Shown here: positions 8,821 to 17,954 of the stretch, one piece after another
How positions within the stretch are numbered: the first letter of the stretch is position 1
How the letters are laid out: the number at the start of each line of letters is the position of its first letter
From: a bacterium BMS3Abin03
GTDB lineage: Bacteria > Bacteroidota > Ignavibacteria > Ignavibacteriales > Ignavibacteriaceae
Direction of reading: 5' to 3'
Assembly (NCBI GenBank): GCA_002898075.1
Contig: BDSV01000190.1
Span: forward strand, 1-45,661
DNA length: 45,661 nt
Translations under genes and position numbers: made by a program
Notes under the pieces: model-generated
What the model saw: the letters and a program-made list of their open reading frames with translations, nothing else
Told to the model about the DNA's origin: nothing
The model's database searches: none

Positions 8821-9525
8821 ATGAGTTTAGCAGAATTAAAGAGAGAAATTAAAAACCAATCAAATGTAGAGCACGCAAAAACGATGCAATGGTTTTTTAA
8901 AACAGGTAAAGGTGAATATGGCGAAGGTGATATATTTGTCGGTATTAAAGTTCCGGTACAAAGAAAAATAGCGAAGAAGTTCATTGAATTAAATTATACT
9001 GATTTACAGGAATTATTAAATTCCCCTGTTCACGAAGAAAGATTAATTGCGCTGCTGATTTTGGTAGAAAAATATTTGAAGGCAGAGGAAAATGGGAAAA
9101 TAAGGGTCTATAAATTTTGGCTTAAAAACATAAAGCGAATTAATAATTGGGATTTGGTTGATTTATCTGCTCCGAAAATATTGGGCGCTCACCTTCAAAA
9201 CCGCGATAAAAAACTTTTATTTAAATTGGCCAAATCTAAAAACTTATGGGAAAGAAGAATTGCAATCGTAACAACTTACAGCTTTATTAAAGCCGGAGAC
9301 CTTATAACAACATTTGAAATAGCGAAGATTCTTTTAAATGACGAGCATGATCTCATCCATAAAGCTGTCGGCTGGATGCTTAGAGAAACCGGCAAAATAG
9401 ATAAATATTTGTTGGAAGAGTTTCTTAAACCCCGTTACAAAAAAATGCCGAGAACAATGCTTCGTTATTCAATTGAAAAATTTCCCGAAGAATTAAGGCA
9501 AAAATATTTAAAGGGGATGGTTTAA
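8821..9525 (+). CDS. AlkD-like DNA alkylation repair protein
   Basis: This 234-residue, all-alpha protein belongs to the HEAT-like-repeat DNA glycosylase family (AlkC/AlkD). These enzymes remove N3- and N7-alkylated purines from DNA without flipping out the base. Family-typical stretches are KTGKGEYGEGDIFVGIKVP near the N-terminus, NNWDLVDLSAPKILG in the middle, LWERRIAIVTTYSFI, and HKAVGWMLRETGK. Length is normal for the family. The gene starts 22 bases after the hydrolase and ends 6 bases before the RidA gene, so the three are probably co-transcribed, although their functions are not obviously linked. Confidence 0.93.
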   Translation: MSLAELKREIKNQSNVEHAKTMQWFFKTGKGEYGEGDIFVGIKVPVQRKIAKKFIELNYTDLQELLNSPVHEERLIALLILVEKYLKAEENGKIRVYKFWLKNIKRINNWDLVDLSAPKILGAHLQNRDKKLLFKLAKSKNLWERRIAIVTTYSFIKAGDLITTFEIAKILLNDEHDLIHKAVGWMLRETGKIDKYLLEEFLKPRYKKMPRTMLRYSIEKFPEELRQKYLKGMV

Positions 9526-9531
9526 AATAAC

Positions 9532-9924
9532 ATGCTAAAAAGAATATGTATTTCATCCGGTGCTGTTTGGGAAGATAAAGTTGGCTATTCAAGAGCGGTA
9601 AGGGTAGGCAATATTATTGAAGTGTCGGGAACTACCGCAATAGAAGGTGAAAAAGTAATTGGTAAGGGCGATCCTTTTCTTCAGACAAAAACAATCATCG
9701 AAAAAATTAAAGCCGCTTTATTAAAAGCAGGCAGCTCGCTTGAAGATGTTACGATGGTACGGATATATGTGACCGATATAAATAATTGGGAAGAAATTGG
9801 AAAAGCTCTTTCGGAATATTTTCAAAAAATAAAACCGGCTGCAACTTTGGTGCAGGTTAGTGCATTAATTGATCCTGATTTGCTGGTAGAAATTGAGGCA
9901 AAGGCAATTACATCTGACAACTGA
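9532..9924 (+). CDS. RidA/YjgF-family protein
   Basis: This 130-residue protein belongs to the RidA/Rid family, whose best-known members hydrolyse reactive enamine/imine intermediates from PLP enzymes. It shows the family layout: EVSGTTA, the central segment DVTMVRIYVTDI with the conserved Arg that binds the substrate carboxylate in active members, and a C-terminal LVEIEAKAI with the conserved Glu. The family normally acts as a cytoplasmic trimer. The gene starts 6 bases after the AlkD-like gene. The exact subfamily, and hence activity, cannot be fixed by eye. Confidence 0.93.
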   Translation: MLKRICISSGAVWEDKVGYSRAVRVGNIIEVSGTTAIEGEKVIGKGDPFLQTKTIIEKIKAALLKAGSSLEDVTMVRIYVTDINNWEEIGKALSEYFQKIKPAATLVQVSALIDPDLLVEIEAKAITSDN

Positions 9925-10127
9925 AAATATGAGGTAATTCATTCGTTTTAATGAGTTATATTAAAACCATTGAATTTGAAAGATTCGAACTAATGATTGA
10001 ACAGAGATAAACTGAACTCTCCCTGCGGTTTATTAACTTTGCCTACAATATTCGTAGCTAAAATTGAGTTTTGCAAATTTCCGCCACAATCTTAAATTAC
10101 AGTTTTTATAAAAAAAGTATAATTAAT

Positions 10128-12620
10128 ATGAGCGATAAAGAAAATACAAACAAAGAGCAATCTATATTTTTCACCGATGCTGAAGACCCGAGAACGTATT
10201 CACTCTCAAATCAATTTGCAGAGCACCTTGAATTTGAACTGGTACGCGACCGTATAACAGCAACGGGTGACGATGCTTTCTTTGCCCTTGCTCTTGCGGT
10301 TAGAGACAGGTTGGTGAGAAAATGGCTGCGAACACAGCATCAGTATATAGAAAAAGATGTTAAACGGGTTTATTATCTTTCACTCGAATATTTAATGGGC
10401 AGAATGCTGGGCAACACACTTATTAATATGGATCTTTACGATGAATGTTACAATATTCTCAAACAAGATGGTTACAGTCTCGAAGAAATAAGAGACTTTG
10501 AAAAGGATATGGGATTAGGCAACGGCGGTCTCGGACGGTTAGCTGCATGTTATCTCGATTCTATGGCTACGCTTGAGTTACCTGCCTTTGGATACGGTAT
10601 CAGGTATGAGTACGGAATTTTTGAGCAGGAGATTGAAAACGGCTACCAGGTTGAATACGCTGACAGCTGGCTTATCGGTGGTAATCCATGGGATATAATA
10701 CGTAAAGACCTAGAATACAGAGTACTGTTCTACGGCAAAGTAGAAAAAAATGTGAATCCTGACGGAAGCTACTCTTTTAATTGGGTGGATGCCGAAAATG
10801 TTTTAGCCGTTGCTTACGATGTGCCGGTTCCCGGTTATAAAAACAATACCGTAAATAACCTTAGACTCTGGCAGGCAAAGGCATGTAAAGATTTTAATTT
10901 TAAAGATTTCAATGTAGGTAATTATGTGGCTGCTGTTGCCGGAAAGAATGAATCGGAGAATATATCCAAAGTACTTTATCCGAATGACAGCTATGTTGAG
11001 GGAAAATTTCTCAGGTTAAAGCAGCAATACTTCTTTGTCTCGGCAACTCTGCAGGATATCATCCGGAAGTATAAAATAAATCACGATACATTTGATGAGT
11101 TTGCCGATAAAACATCCATCCAGCTTAACGATACCCATCCTGTTATTGCTATTCCCGAATTAATGAGAATATTTATTGATCAAGAAAAGCTTACATGGGA
11201 AAAAGCATGGGGAATAACATCAAAAACTTTTGCATATACTAATCATACAGTTGTACCCGAAGCACTTGAAGAATGGTCTCTCCCGATTTTCAAGGAACTT
11301 TTGCCTAGGCATTTGCAGATTATTTATGAGATCAACAGAAGGTTCATCGAATATGTGAAGAAAAATTATACAACCGATGAACGGATAATTTCAAAAATTT
11401 CTATAATAGGAGAATACAACGGGAAAACTGTTAGGATGGCTAACCTGGCAATTGTTGGAAGCTTTGCAGTTAATGGAGTAGCAGCGCTTCACACAGAGAT
11501 TCTGAAAAAAAGAATTTTCCCGGACTTCTGTAAAATTTATCCAGGGAAGTTTATTAATATAACTAACGGTATAACTCCCCGTAGATGGCTGCGGTCTGCA
11601 AATCCTTTCCTTTCGAAAATCATTTCGGAAAAGATAGGCGAGGAGTGGGTTAGATATCTGGATCAGTTGAGGAAGTTAGAACAATTTATTGATGATAAAG
11701 ATTTTCGTGCGAATTGGCGGAGTGCAAAATGGCTGAATAAAAAATTGTTGATCGATTATATTGAAAAAGAATCTGATATGAAAATTAATCCCGAATCAAT
11801 ATTCGATGTTCAGATAAAAAGATTTCACGAATATAAAAGACAACTGCTTAATGTTTTACATATTGTAACCTTGTATAACCGCATTAAAGCAAATCCAAAA
11901 ATTGATATGGTTCCAAGGACAGTAATATTCGGTGGGAAAGCGGCACCTGCTTATGCAATGGCAAAGCTTATTATAAAACTGATAAACTCGGTTGCCGACA
12001 TAGTGAATAACGATAAGGATATTGGTAACAAATTGAAGATTGTATTCATAAAAAATTATTCTGTTTCACTTGCAGAAAAAATAATTCCAGCATCCGATCT
12101 ATCCGAACAAATATCGATGGCTGGGTTGGAGGCATCTGGAACGGGCAACATGAAATTTGCTCTTAACGGCGCTCTTACAATCGGAACGATGGACGGAGCG
12201 AACATCGAAATTAGAGAAGAAGTCGGTGAGGATAACATATTTATTTTCGGTTTACTTGCAGACGAAGTGGTGAAATTGAAGGAGAGCGGTTATAATCCTA
12301 AACAATATTATGAAAGCAATAAAGAATTGAAGAAAGTTATCAATATGATTTCAGCAGATTATTTTAATAAACGCGAGCCGGGTATCTTCAAACCGATTAT
12401 TGATAGTTTAATGGGTAGTGATTATTACTGCCTTTTTGCCGATTACCAATCTTATATCAACAAACAGGAAGAGGTTAGCAAACTGTATCTGGATGAAGAG
12501 GAATGGACGAAGAAATCTATTTATAATGTAGCAAGGATAGGTAAATTCTCGAGTGACAGATCTGTTAAAGAATATGCGGAAAATATCTGGAAGGTTAAAC
12601 CCATTTCTATAAAACAATAA
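10128..12620 (+). CDS. glgP: Glycogen (alpha-glucan) phosphorylase
   Basis: This 830-residue GT35 enzyme releases glucose-1-phosphate from glycogen or maltodextrin using pyridoxal phosphate. The PLP site is clear: EASGTGNMKFALNGALTIG with the Schiff-base lysine K676. Other hallmarks are NGGLGRLAACYLDSMATL, NDTHPVIAIPELMR and NITNGITPRRWL. I start at ATG 10128 (MSDKENTNKEQ); the in-frame ATG at 10071 would add 19 residues not expected in the family. Length matches bacterial glycogen phosphorylases. The gene stands alone, with about 200 bases of upstream DNA, which probably holds its promoter. It implies internal glucan storage or use, alongside the exported amylase at 37575. Confidence 0.97.
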   Translation: MSDKENTNKEQSIFFTDAEDPRTYSLSNQFAEHLEFELVRDRITATGDDAFFALALAVRDRLVRKWLRTQHQYIEKDVKRVYYLSLEYLMGRMLGNTLINMDLYDECYNILKQDGYSLEEIRDFEKDMGLGNGGLGRLAACYLDSMATLELPAFGYGIRYEYGIFEQEIENGYQVEYADSWLIGGNPWDIIRKDLEYRVLFYGKVEKNVNPDGSYSFNWVDAENVLAVAYDVPVPGYKNNTVNNLRLWQAKACKDFNFKDFNVGNYVAAVAGKNESENISKVLYPNDSYVEGKFLRLKQQYFFVSATLQDIIRKYKINHDTFDEFADKTSIQLNDTHPVIAIPELMRIFIDQEKLTWEKAWGITSKTFAYTNHTVVPEALEEWSLPIFKELLPRHLQIIYEINRRFIEYVKKNYTTDERIISKISIIGEYNGKTVRMANLAIVGSFAVNGVAALHTEILKKRIFPDFCKIYPGKFINITNGITPRRWLRSANPFLSKIISEKIGEEWVRYLDQLRKLEQFIDDKDFRANWRSAKWLNKKLLIDYIEKESDMKINPESIFDVQIKRFHEYKRQLLNVLHIVTLYNRIKANPKIDMVPRTVIFGGKAAPAYAMAKLIIKLINSVADIVNNDKDIGNKLKIVFIKNYSVSLAEKIIPASDLSEQISMAGLEASGTGNMKFALNGALTIGTMDGANIEIREEVGEDNIFIFGLLADEVVKLKESGYNPKQYYESNKELKKVINMISADYFNKREPGIFKPIIDSLMGSDYYCLFADYQSYINKQEEVSKLYLDEEEWTKKSIYNVARIGKFSSDRSVKEYAENIWKVKPISIKQ

Positions 12621-12770
12621 TAATATAGAAATACAGATAATGATGAAGATGATTAATTATATTTATGGAATGAATTAGCTTATATAAAACGATTGGTTTC
12701 GATGTTAATGAAAATTGTTTTAATTGCTCGACAAATTTTTGAAGAAATTAAAATATTGGAAGAATGATTT

Positions 12771-13265
12771 ATGAATTACGAAATTCACCCTCAGGCAAGA
12801 ATAGGACATGTTCATTTAACAGTGGGTGATCTTGATAGAGCCGTTAGATTCTACCGTGATATGCTCGGATTTCTGGTTACAGCACGCTTCGGCAAGTCCG
12901 CTGCATTTTTATCTTCCGGTGATTATCATCATCACATTGGGCTTAATACATGGGCAGGACCAAATGTAACCCCGCCGCCTGAAGGTCATTCAGGTTTATA
13001 TCACTTTGCAATTCTTTATCCGAACAGGCATGAACTTGCCAAAGCTTTTAAAATCCTTTGGGAAGCAAAATATCCGATTGATGGCGCCTCCGATCATGGC
13101 GTATCGGAATCAATTTATATTAACGATCCGGATGGAAACGGTATTGAGCTGTATTGTGACAGACCGAGAGAGGAATGGCCTACGGACCAGGATGGTAATC
13201 TTATTCTTCTTACAAAACCACTAAACCTACCCGATTTACTATCGGAACTTAACATTCAGGGCTAA
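12771..13265 (+). CDS. VOC-family dioxygenase-like protein
   Basis: This 164-residue protein has two paired beta-alpha-beta modules of the vicinal-oxygen-chelate fold. Likely metal ligands are H in IGHVHLTV, H in ASDHGVSES and E in GNGIELYCDRP, the pattern of the catechol-2,3-dioxygenase (CatE-like) branch. The end DRPREEWP is also characteristic of that branch. True catechol dioxygenases of this branch are usually about 280 residues, so this shorter protein may be a related lyase, glyoxalase or dioxygenase. No aromatic-degradation genes lie nearby. The function is therefore assigned only at family level. Confidence 0.88.
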   Translation: MNYEIHPQARIGHVHLTVGDLDRAVRFYRDMLGFLVTARFGKSAAFLSSGDYHHHIGLNTWAGPNVTPPPEGHSGLYHFAILYPNRHELAKAFKILWEAKYPIDGASDHGVSESIYINDPDGNGIELYCDRPREEWPTDQDGNLILLTKPLNLPDLLSELNIQG

Positions 13266-13348
13266 ATATTTTGTTCTTTTTTAATTGAAAATCATTATAT
13301 TTAGTTTAGTTATATAAATAATAACGTAAGCATTTACATAAAATTATA

Positions 13349-14293
13349 ATGATTCAAAATTTCAGTTATCTGTTTCTCGGCAGTAAGTTAAAGCAATTCG
13401 GTGAAAAAATATCATCCCAGATAAACAAAATTCTTAAAGATTACGAAATCAGTTTCGAACCGAGAAGTTTATGGCTGATAAATATTTTGTATAACGATTC
13501 TCCGGTAAGCATTAATTCTTTAGCAGAAGTGTTAAATATGACACACCCTGCCATTGTTCAAATGATTAATAAACTTCGGAAAGAAGAAATTGTTGAAGCA
13601 GAAAAATCGGAAGACGATAAAAGAGTAACGCTGGTTAAACTTACTACTAAAGGTGCCGATGAATTTGAAAGAATTTTGCCTTTATTGCAGGATATTGAAT
13701 CAGTCATCCAATCTTACATTGAAGATACAGGATTAGATGGACAATACTTGTTGAGCAATTCAGACAGGATTTTCGATTTCCGTACTATAAAGAACGATGT
13801 TGAGAAGAAATATAAAGATAGACTTCTCAAAGAAATTAAAATAGTTCCCTATGAGAGAAAGTATAAGAAAGCTTTTAAACAGCTTAATTACGAATGGCTA
13901 AAAAAGTATTTTGAAATTGAAAAAGAGGATAAACGAATACTTTCTTATCCCGAAGAAGAAATAATTAAAAAAGGAGGAGAGATATTTTTCGCAATGTTGA
14001 AAAAAGAAGCGGTAGGAACCTGTGCTGTAATTAGAGTTAACGCGAACACTTATGAATTGTTAAAAATGGCTGTTAAAGAAAGTGCGAGAGGAAAGCAAGT
14101 TGGTAAAAAACTCGTATTAACTTCAATAGGGTTTGCAGCAACAAAAAAAGCAAAGAAACTAATTCTTTTGACAAGCAAAAAATTATTTGCTGCAAACAGA
14201 TTGTATAAAACTCTCGGTTTTATTGAGATGAAAAAGGAACAAGACAAGGAATACAAGAGAGAGTTAATTTATATGGAACTAAATCTGGAATAA
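13349..14293 (+). CDS. MarR-type regulator fused to GNAT acetyltransferase
   Basis: The 314-residue protein has an N-terminal MarR winged helix (about 1-145; PVSINSLAEVLNMTHPAIVQMINKLRKE is the HTH region, cut here by its wing KSEDDKRVTLVKLT). It continues into a GNAT acetyltransferase (about 150-310), whose acetyl-CoA site is seen in KMAVKESARGKQVGKKL. Such fusions are a recognised bacterial family. They may sense a small molecule through the acetyltransferase half and control transcription through the other. No obvious divergent target gene adjoins it. The substrate and regulon are unknown. Confidence 0.92.
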   Translation: MIQNFSYLFLGSKLKQFGEKISSQINKILKDYEISFEPRSLWLINILYNDSPVSINSLAEVLNMTHPAIVQMINKLRKEEIVEAEKSEDDKRVTLVKLTTKGADEFERILPLLQDIESVIQSYIEDTGLDGQYLLSNSDRIFDFRTIKNDVEKKYKDRLLKEIKIVPYERKYKKAFKQLNYEWLKKYFEIEKEDKRILSYPEEEIIKKGGEIFFAMLKKEAVGTCAVIRVNANTYELLKMAVKESARGKQVGKKLVLTSIGFAATKKAKKLILLTSKKLFAANRLYKTLGFIEMKKEQDKEYKRELIYMELNLE

Positions 14294-14362
14294 ATTTTTA
14301 TATTTAAATGTTTAAAACATTACAACAGTTTTTTTCTTTATTAAATAATCGGGAAACGAAAA

Positions 14363-14851
14363 ATGTTTGAATATCTGAAAAAAGCATTAGCAGTAAATGG
14401 CACTGAACAAAATGCTGCGGATACAACCGGGACAAAACCCGCTGGAATTGATTCAACAAAAAAGTTGCAGATTGCAACTGCGGCGCTGTTTATAGAAATG
14501 GCAAAATCCGACGGTAAATTCTCCGCTGAGGAAAGAGAAAGAATAATCGGGATAATGAAAAACAGATTTAATCTTGACGATGAATGTGTTAAGGAATTAA
14601 TCGATCTTTCGGAAATACAGCTTGAAGAAAGTATAAGTCTGTATGGTTTTGCAGATATCATTAATAAACAATTAACCACGGCTGATAAAAAAGTACTAAT
14701 AAAAAATCTTTGGAGATTAATTTATACAGATGCCAGGTTGGATAAGTATGAAGACCATTTAATAAAACTGATAGGCGGAATGCTTAATCTCGAGCACAAG
14801 CAGATTATTGATGCAAAAATGCTTGTCAGGTACGAGCTGGGTATTGATTGA
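14363..14851 (+). CDS. TerB-like (tellurite-resistance/DnaJ co-factor type) protein
   Basis: This is a 162-residue, mostly helical soluble protein. Residues about 30-150 match the TerB-like fold: an acidic pattern MAKSDGKFSAEERERI, and its repeat in the second half, DARLDKYEDHLI. These two Asp-rich motifs are the family signature and may bind metal. TerB-domain proteins are widespread and often have no role in tellurite resistance, so no phenotype should be inferred. The N-terminal 30 residues are low-complexity. The gene is followed convergently by a small minus-strand gene. Confidence 0.85.
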   Translation: MFEYLKKALAVNGTEQNAADTTGTKPAGIDSTKKLQIATAALFIEMAKSDGKFSAEERERIIGIMKNRFNLDDECVKELIDLSEIQLEESISLYGFADIINKQLTTADKKVLIKNLWRLIYTDARLDKYEDHLIKLIGGMLNLEHKQIIDAKMLVRYELGID

Positions 14852-14903
14852 ACGGTAAAATATGCTGTGGCTATCTTTTTAGAGTGAACTCATTCTTTAA
14901 TTA

Positions 14904-15209
14904 TTAAGTTTTGTTATGCCGTACAACGTCCATTAAAAGGCAGGAACTAATTGGTTCGTATCCGGAATTGCGGCGTTGTTTATAAAATTTAGATCCGGTA
15001 AGCTGACCGATAATGAATGCTGCTATTAAAATCGGGTATGTGTAAAGCCGGAAGCCGATATCCGAATAAATTCTTAACAGGATAATAAAAGGAATTGGCA
15101 AATGAATTGCTAATATCCACTGAACTGAAAACCTCTTCACATTCTCTCTCCAATAACCGAACGGAATATTAAATAATAAAACAATAATAGCAACAACAAA
15201 AACTCTCAT
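14904..15209 (-). CDS. Small membrane protein, unknown function
   Basis: This 101-residue protein has three apparent membrane segments: about 2-17 (VFVVAIIVLLFNIPFG), 30-46 (WILAIHLPIPFIILLRI) and 56-70 (TYPILIAAFIIGQLTG). A basic C-terminal tail follows (KFYKQRRNSG). I do not recognise a family. Hydrophobic periodicity, an ATG start and lack of a competing frame make it a plausible gene. It lies downstream of pta on the same strand, but about 305 bases away with a long inverted repeat between, so it is probably transcribed separately. Confidence 0.6.
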   Translation of the reverse strand: MRVFVVAIIVLLFNIPFGYWRENVKRFSVQWILAIHLPIPFIILLRIYSDIGFRLYTYPILIAAFIIGQLTGSKFYKQRRNSGYEPISSCLLMDVVRHNKT

Positions 15210-15514
15210 TTAATTAATCACTTTATTTTTAATAAAACATAATCAAAATAATATGATAGTGCAATCACAAAAACAATTATCAGGGTAACATTGGATTAGA
15301 AAAGTGATAATTGGTCTCATATATGCACTATTTTAATTGGCTTTCGGATTTTACAATAAACTCATCTTTTTTTACCTGTCTCGACTTTTGCGGGAATAGA
15401 AGATAAAGGTGAGTTTATAATAAAACCAAAATCCGAAAACCAATTTGTAAAAGGTATATTTATAATTTCTTGTTTTGATTATGCGGAAATCTTCCCGATT
15501 AAGCGGTACTCGTT
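15210..15514. other. 305-base intergenic region with a long inverted repeat
   Basis: This AT-rich stretch lies between pta and the small membrane gene, both on the minus strand. I see no coding frame worth calling. Its only clear structure is the imperfect inverted repeat at 15336-15446, annotated separately. The 3' end of pta and the promoter of the membrane gene should both fall here. Confidence 0.7.
15336..15446. repeat. Imperfect long inverted repeat
   Basis: The left arm (15336-15369) and the reverse complement of the right arm (15407-15446) share two blocks. One is 18 bases, AATTGGYTTTCGGATTTT, with one difference. The other is 13 bases, ATAAACTCAYCTT, with one difference. The right arm has 6 extra bases between them. 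The centre spans about 37 bases. It could fold into a long hairpin that ends pta transcription, or it may be a remnant of a small non-autonomous mobile element. I saw no convincing target-site duplication. Confidence 0.75.
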
Positions 15515-16492
15515 TCAACTCATTAAAGCAGCAATGGAAGCCGTGTTAACAATATCATCGACACTGCATCCACGACTTAAATCGAAACAAGGTTTTTTTA
15601 GCCCCTGTACAAGAGGCCCCACGGCTTCCGCACCACCGAGGCGCTGTGCTATTTTGTATCCGATATTTCCGGCATTCAAATCAGGAAAAACCAAAACATT
15701 TGCTTTGCCTGCAACCGGACTGTCTGGTGCTTTTCTTTTTCCAATCGATTCAATTATAGCAGCATCAAATTGAAGCTCTCCATCGACGTTGATATCCGGT
15801 CTTTTCTCTTTTACTATTTTCGTAGCTCTGAGAACTTTGTCTATCAACTCGTGTTTTGCGCTTCCTTTGGTTGAAAAAGAAAGCATTGCAACAAACGGTT
15901 CCTCTTCTGTAAGCTTCCGGTGATTATCTGCTGTAGAGATTGCAATATCCGCAAGCTGATTAGCATCCGGATCGGGAACAACCGCACAATCGGCAAAGCT
16001 GTAATACTTATCCGGGAAAAGCATAAGGAAAAAACTCGATACAATTGAAATTCCTTCCGGCATTCCAACGCATTGAATAGCAGCACGCATTACGTCTGCG
16101 GTCGAAGCGGATGAACCCCCTACACTTGCGTCAGCCATTCTTTCTCTCACCATCATAGCGGCAAAAAACAAATCGCGCTGCATTGCCTCTCTTGCCTGGT
16201 CGATAGTTATTCCTTTATGCTTTCTTAAGTTGAAATATATATTTGTGAACTCGCTTAACTTATCCGATTTGGAAGGATCGATAATTCTTACACCAGTCAA
16301 ATCAACATTCAAACGCCCGGCATCATTTCTTATTCTATCTTCATTTCCAAGTGTAATGACGGCTACTATTTTCTCTTTTGTTAATGTTCCGGCAGCTTTT
16401 AAAACCCTTTCATCGTGTGATTCGGGCAGGACAATGGTTTTTTTTAATCCTGCAGTTTTACTTTTTATTTTTTCCAGCAATTCGATTGACAT
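15515..16492 (-). CDS. pta: Phosphate acetyltransferase
   Basis: This 325-residue enzyme interconverts acetyl-CoA plus phosphate with acetyl phosphate plus CoA, in acetate metabolism. Family motifs include KTIVLPESHDERVLKAA at the N-terminus, ADASVGGSSASTADVMRAA, the central CAVVPDPDANQLADIAI, DGELQFDAAI and NVLVFPDLNAGNIGYKIAQR near the C-terminus. The length is that of the short, single-domain Pta. A GGAG Shine-Dalgarno lies about 6 bases before the ATG. No acetate kinase gene (ackA) is adjacent, although the two often pair. It is divergent from yggS. Confidence 0.95.
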   Translation of the reverse strand: MSIELLEKIKSKTAGLKKTIVLPESHDERVLKAAGTLTKEKIVAVITLGNEDRIRNDAGRLNVDLTGVRIIDPSKSDKLSEFTNIYFNLRKHKGITIDQAREAMQRDLFFAAMMVRERMADASVGGSSASTADVMRAAIQCVGMPEGISIVSSFFLMLFPDKYYSFADCAVVPDPDANQLADIAISTADNHRKLTEEEPFVAMLSFSTKGSAKHELIDKVLRATKIVKEKRPDINVDGELQFDAAIIESIGKRKAPDSPVAGKANVLVFPDLNAGNIGYKIAQRLGGAEAVGPLVQGLKKPCFDLSRGCSVDDIVNTASIAALMS

Positions 16493-16520
16493 TTTATTCT
16501 CCGTATAAAATTTTAAATTA

Positions 16521-16528
16521 CAAATATA
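16521..16528 (-). promoter_or_regulatory. Possible Bacteroidetes-type -7 element for pta
   Basis: On the minus strand this reads TATATTTG, a full match to the TAnnTTTG -7 consensus of Bacteroidetes, 29 bases upstream of the pta start. No convincing TTTG element sits at the expected upstream distance, and whether this organism uses that consensus is unknown. Confidence 0.25.
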
Positions 16529-16714
16529 AAGTTATAAAATTTAAGTTTGATTCGTGCTTAAACGGAATAAAATTGAACAATATTTTAATAAGGAATTAAC
16601 AGGTTGATTAAATTTTATCTATTTTAACCATATAGAGTTGCAGATATAGAATTTCTGTTCATTACATTGATTTTTGATACTAAAACCAATACATTCACAC
16701 TCTTAATTTTTACT

Positions 16715-17416
16715 ATGATTGCTGAAAATATAAAGCGGCTTCGCGAAGAGATTCAGAATACTTGTATGGCTTCGGGCAGGAACCCCGATGAGATAAAGTT
16801 GGTTGCGGTTTCAAAATATTTTGGCATCAAAGCAATTACCGAAGCAGGCAATAATGGCATTACCGACTTTGGTGAGAATAAAGCCCAGGAACTTAGAGAT
16901 AAATACAAGATACTCGGTAACAAAGTAACCTGGCATTTTATAGGCACTTTACAAAAGAATAAAGTCAAGTATGTGGTAAATGCTGCAGCACTAATTCATT
17001 CGGTAGATTCGCAGCAGCTTGTAGATGAAATAAATAAGCAGGCAATAAAGCTTGGTAAAGTGCAGGATATTCTTCTGGAAGTAAAAACTTCTTCAGAAGA
17101 AACCAAGGGCGGTATTATCGGCGAGGAGAAGATTTTTCAGCTTGCCGAATATTGTACGGTTTTAGCAAATGTTAATCTTATCGGTTTGATGACTATGGCT
17201 CCGTTTACAGATGATAAAACAGCGATAAGGAAAAGTTTCAAAGAATTGCGTAACTTAAAAGATAATTTGAATAAACAGGGATACAAACTAACCGGACTTT
17301 CAATGGGAATGACGAGTGATTATAAAATAGCAATTGAAGAGGGTTCGACAATAATTAGAATTGGTACGGCTATTTTCGGTCCAAGAGATTATTCCAAAGA
17401 TTGGAGGGAATTATGA
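16715..17416 (+). CDS. yggS: YggS-family PLP homeostasis protein
   Basis: This 233-residue protein is a single-domain, alanine-racemase-fold PLP-binding protein that keeps the cellular pyridoxal-phosphate pool in balance. The PLP lysine is K34 in KLVAVSKYF. Other family motifs are DFGENKAQELRDK, WHFIGTLQKNKVK, LIHSVDS, GLMTMAPFTDD, LSMGMTSDYKIAIEEG, and the C-terminal IRIGTAIFGPRDY. I start at ATG 16715 (MIAENIKRLREEI), the normal family start, not at the ATG at 16667. The stop overlaps the divIVA start, and yggS beside divIVA is a common arrangement. It opens the plus-strand block running to cysS. Confidence 0.95.
   Translation: MIAENIKRLREEIQNTCMASGRNPDEIKLVAVSKYFGIKAITEAGNNGITDFGENKAQELRDKYKILGNKVTWHFIGTLQKNKVKYVVNAAALIHSVDSQQLVDEINKQAIKLGKVQDILLEVKTSSEETKGGIIGEEKIFQLAEYCTVLANVNLIGLMTMAPFTDDKTAIRKSFKELRNLKDNLNKQGYKLTGLSMGMTSDYKIAIEEGSTIIRIGTAIFGPRDYSKDWREL
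17403..17408 (+). promoter_or_regulatory. Strong Shine-Dalgarno deciding the divIVA start
   Basis: GGAGGG sits 4 bases before ATG 17413, inside the last codons of yggS. It supports ATG 17413 as the divIVA start, not the TTG at 17401, and suggests coupled translation across the overlap. Confidence 0.7.
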
Positions 17417-17949
17417 AACTTACCCCGCTAAATATTAAAACACAAGAATTCACTAAATCTCTCCGGGGATACGACATTGATGAGGTTAAAGATTATCTTG
17501 AAGAGCTTTCCAATGAAGTTGAATCCTTAATGCAGGAAAACGATGAGTTAAAAGAAGAAATCGAAATCTTAACTAAGAAATTAGATGAGTTTGCAAAAAT
17601 AGAAAAGAACCTGCAGAATACCTTGATTAAAGCGCAGGATTCCACATCGCGTACATTGGAATCTGCCAAGAAACAAACGGGCATGATGATTAAAGAAGCT
17701 GAGCTAAAAGCTTCACAAATTATTGAAAATGCAAAGCAGACGGCTGACGAAATAAGAGATGCGGTAATAAATCTAAGAGAAGAAAAAAACCTGTTTATTT
17801 CCAGGTTAAGAGCTATTGTTAATTCACAGGCGAGTCTGCTGGAAGGCAAAATACAGCAAGCGGATGATGAACCGGAAGAGCAGAAAAAACAGGGCGATAA
17901 AAGCCAGTTTAACATAGATGTTGACGGAATTGTTGATAAATTACTGTAA
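17413..17949 (+). CDS. divIVA: DivIVA-domain protein
   Basis: This 178-residue coiled-coil protein is of the DivIVA/GpsB type. The N-terminal membrane-binding module is clear (MKLTPLNIKTQEF, then LRGYDIDEVKDYLEEL). A long coiled coil covers about 28-145. The C-terminal 30 residues are polar and end in VDGIVDKLL. In Gram-positive bacteria DivIVA binds curved membrane and organises division or polar growth; in this group its role is little known. The start overlaps the yggS stop by 4 bases (ATGA), and the PNP gene follows after 5 bases. The neighbourhood matches that of classical divIVA genes. Confidence 0.9.
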   Translation: MKLTPLNIKTQEFTKSLRGYDIDEVKDYLEELSNEVESLMQENDELKEEIEILTKKLDEFAKIEKNLQNTLIKAQDSTSRTLESAKKQTGMMIKEAELKASQIIENAKQTADEIRDAVINLREEKNLFISRLRAIVNSQASLLEGKIQQADDEPEEQKKQGDKSQFNIDVDGIVDKLL

Positions 17950-17954
17950 AAATT

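Noticed and set aside
10071-10127. Upstream ATG extension of glycogen phosphorylase
   Set aside because: It adds 19 residues unlike the family; ATG 10128 fits.
14363-14851. Tellurite-resistance function
   Set aside because: TerB-like domains are widespread and mostly unrelated to tellurite; no other ter genes are here.
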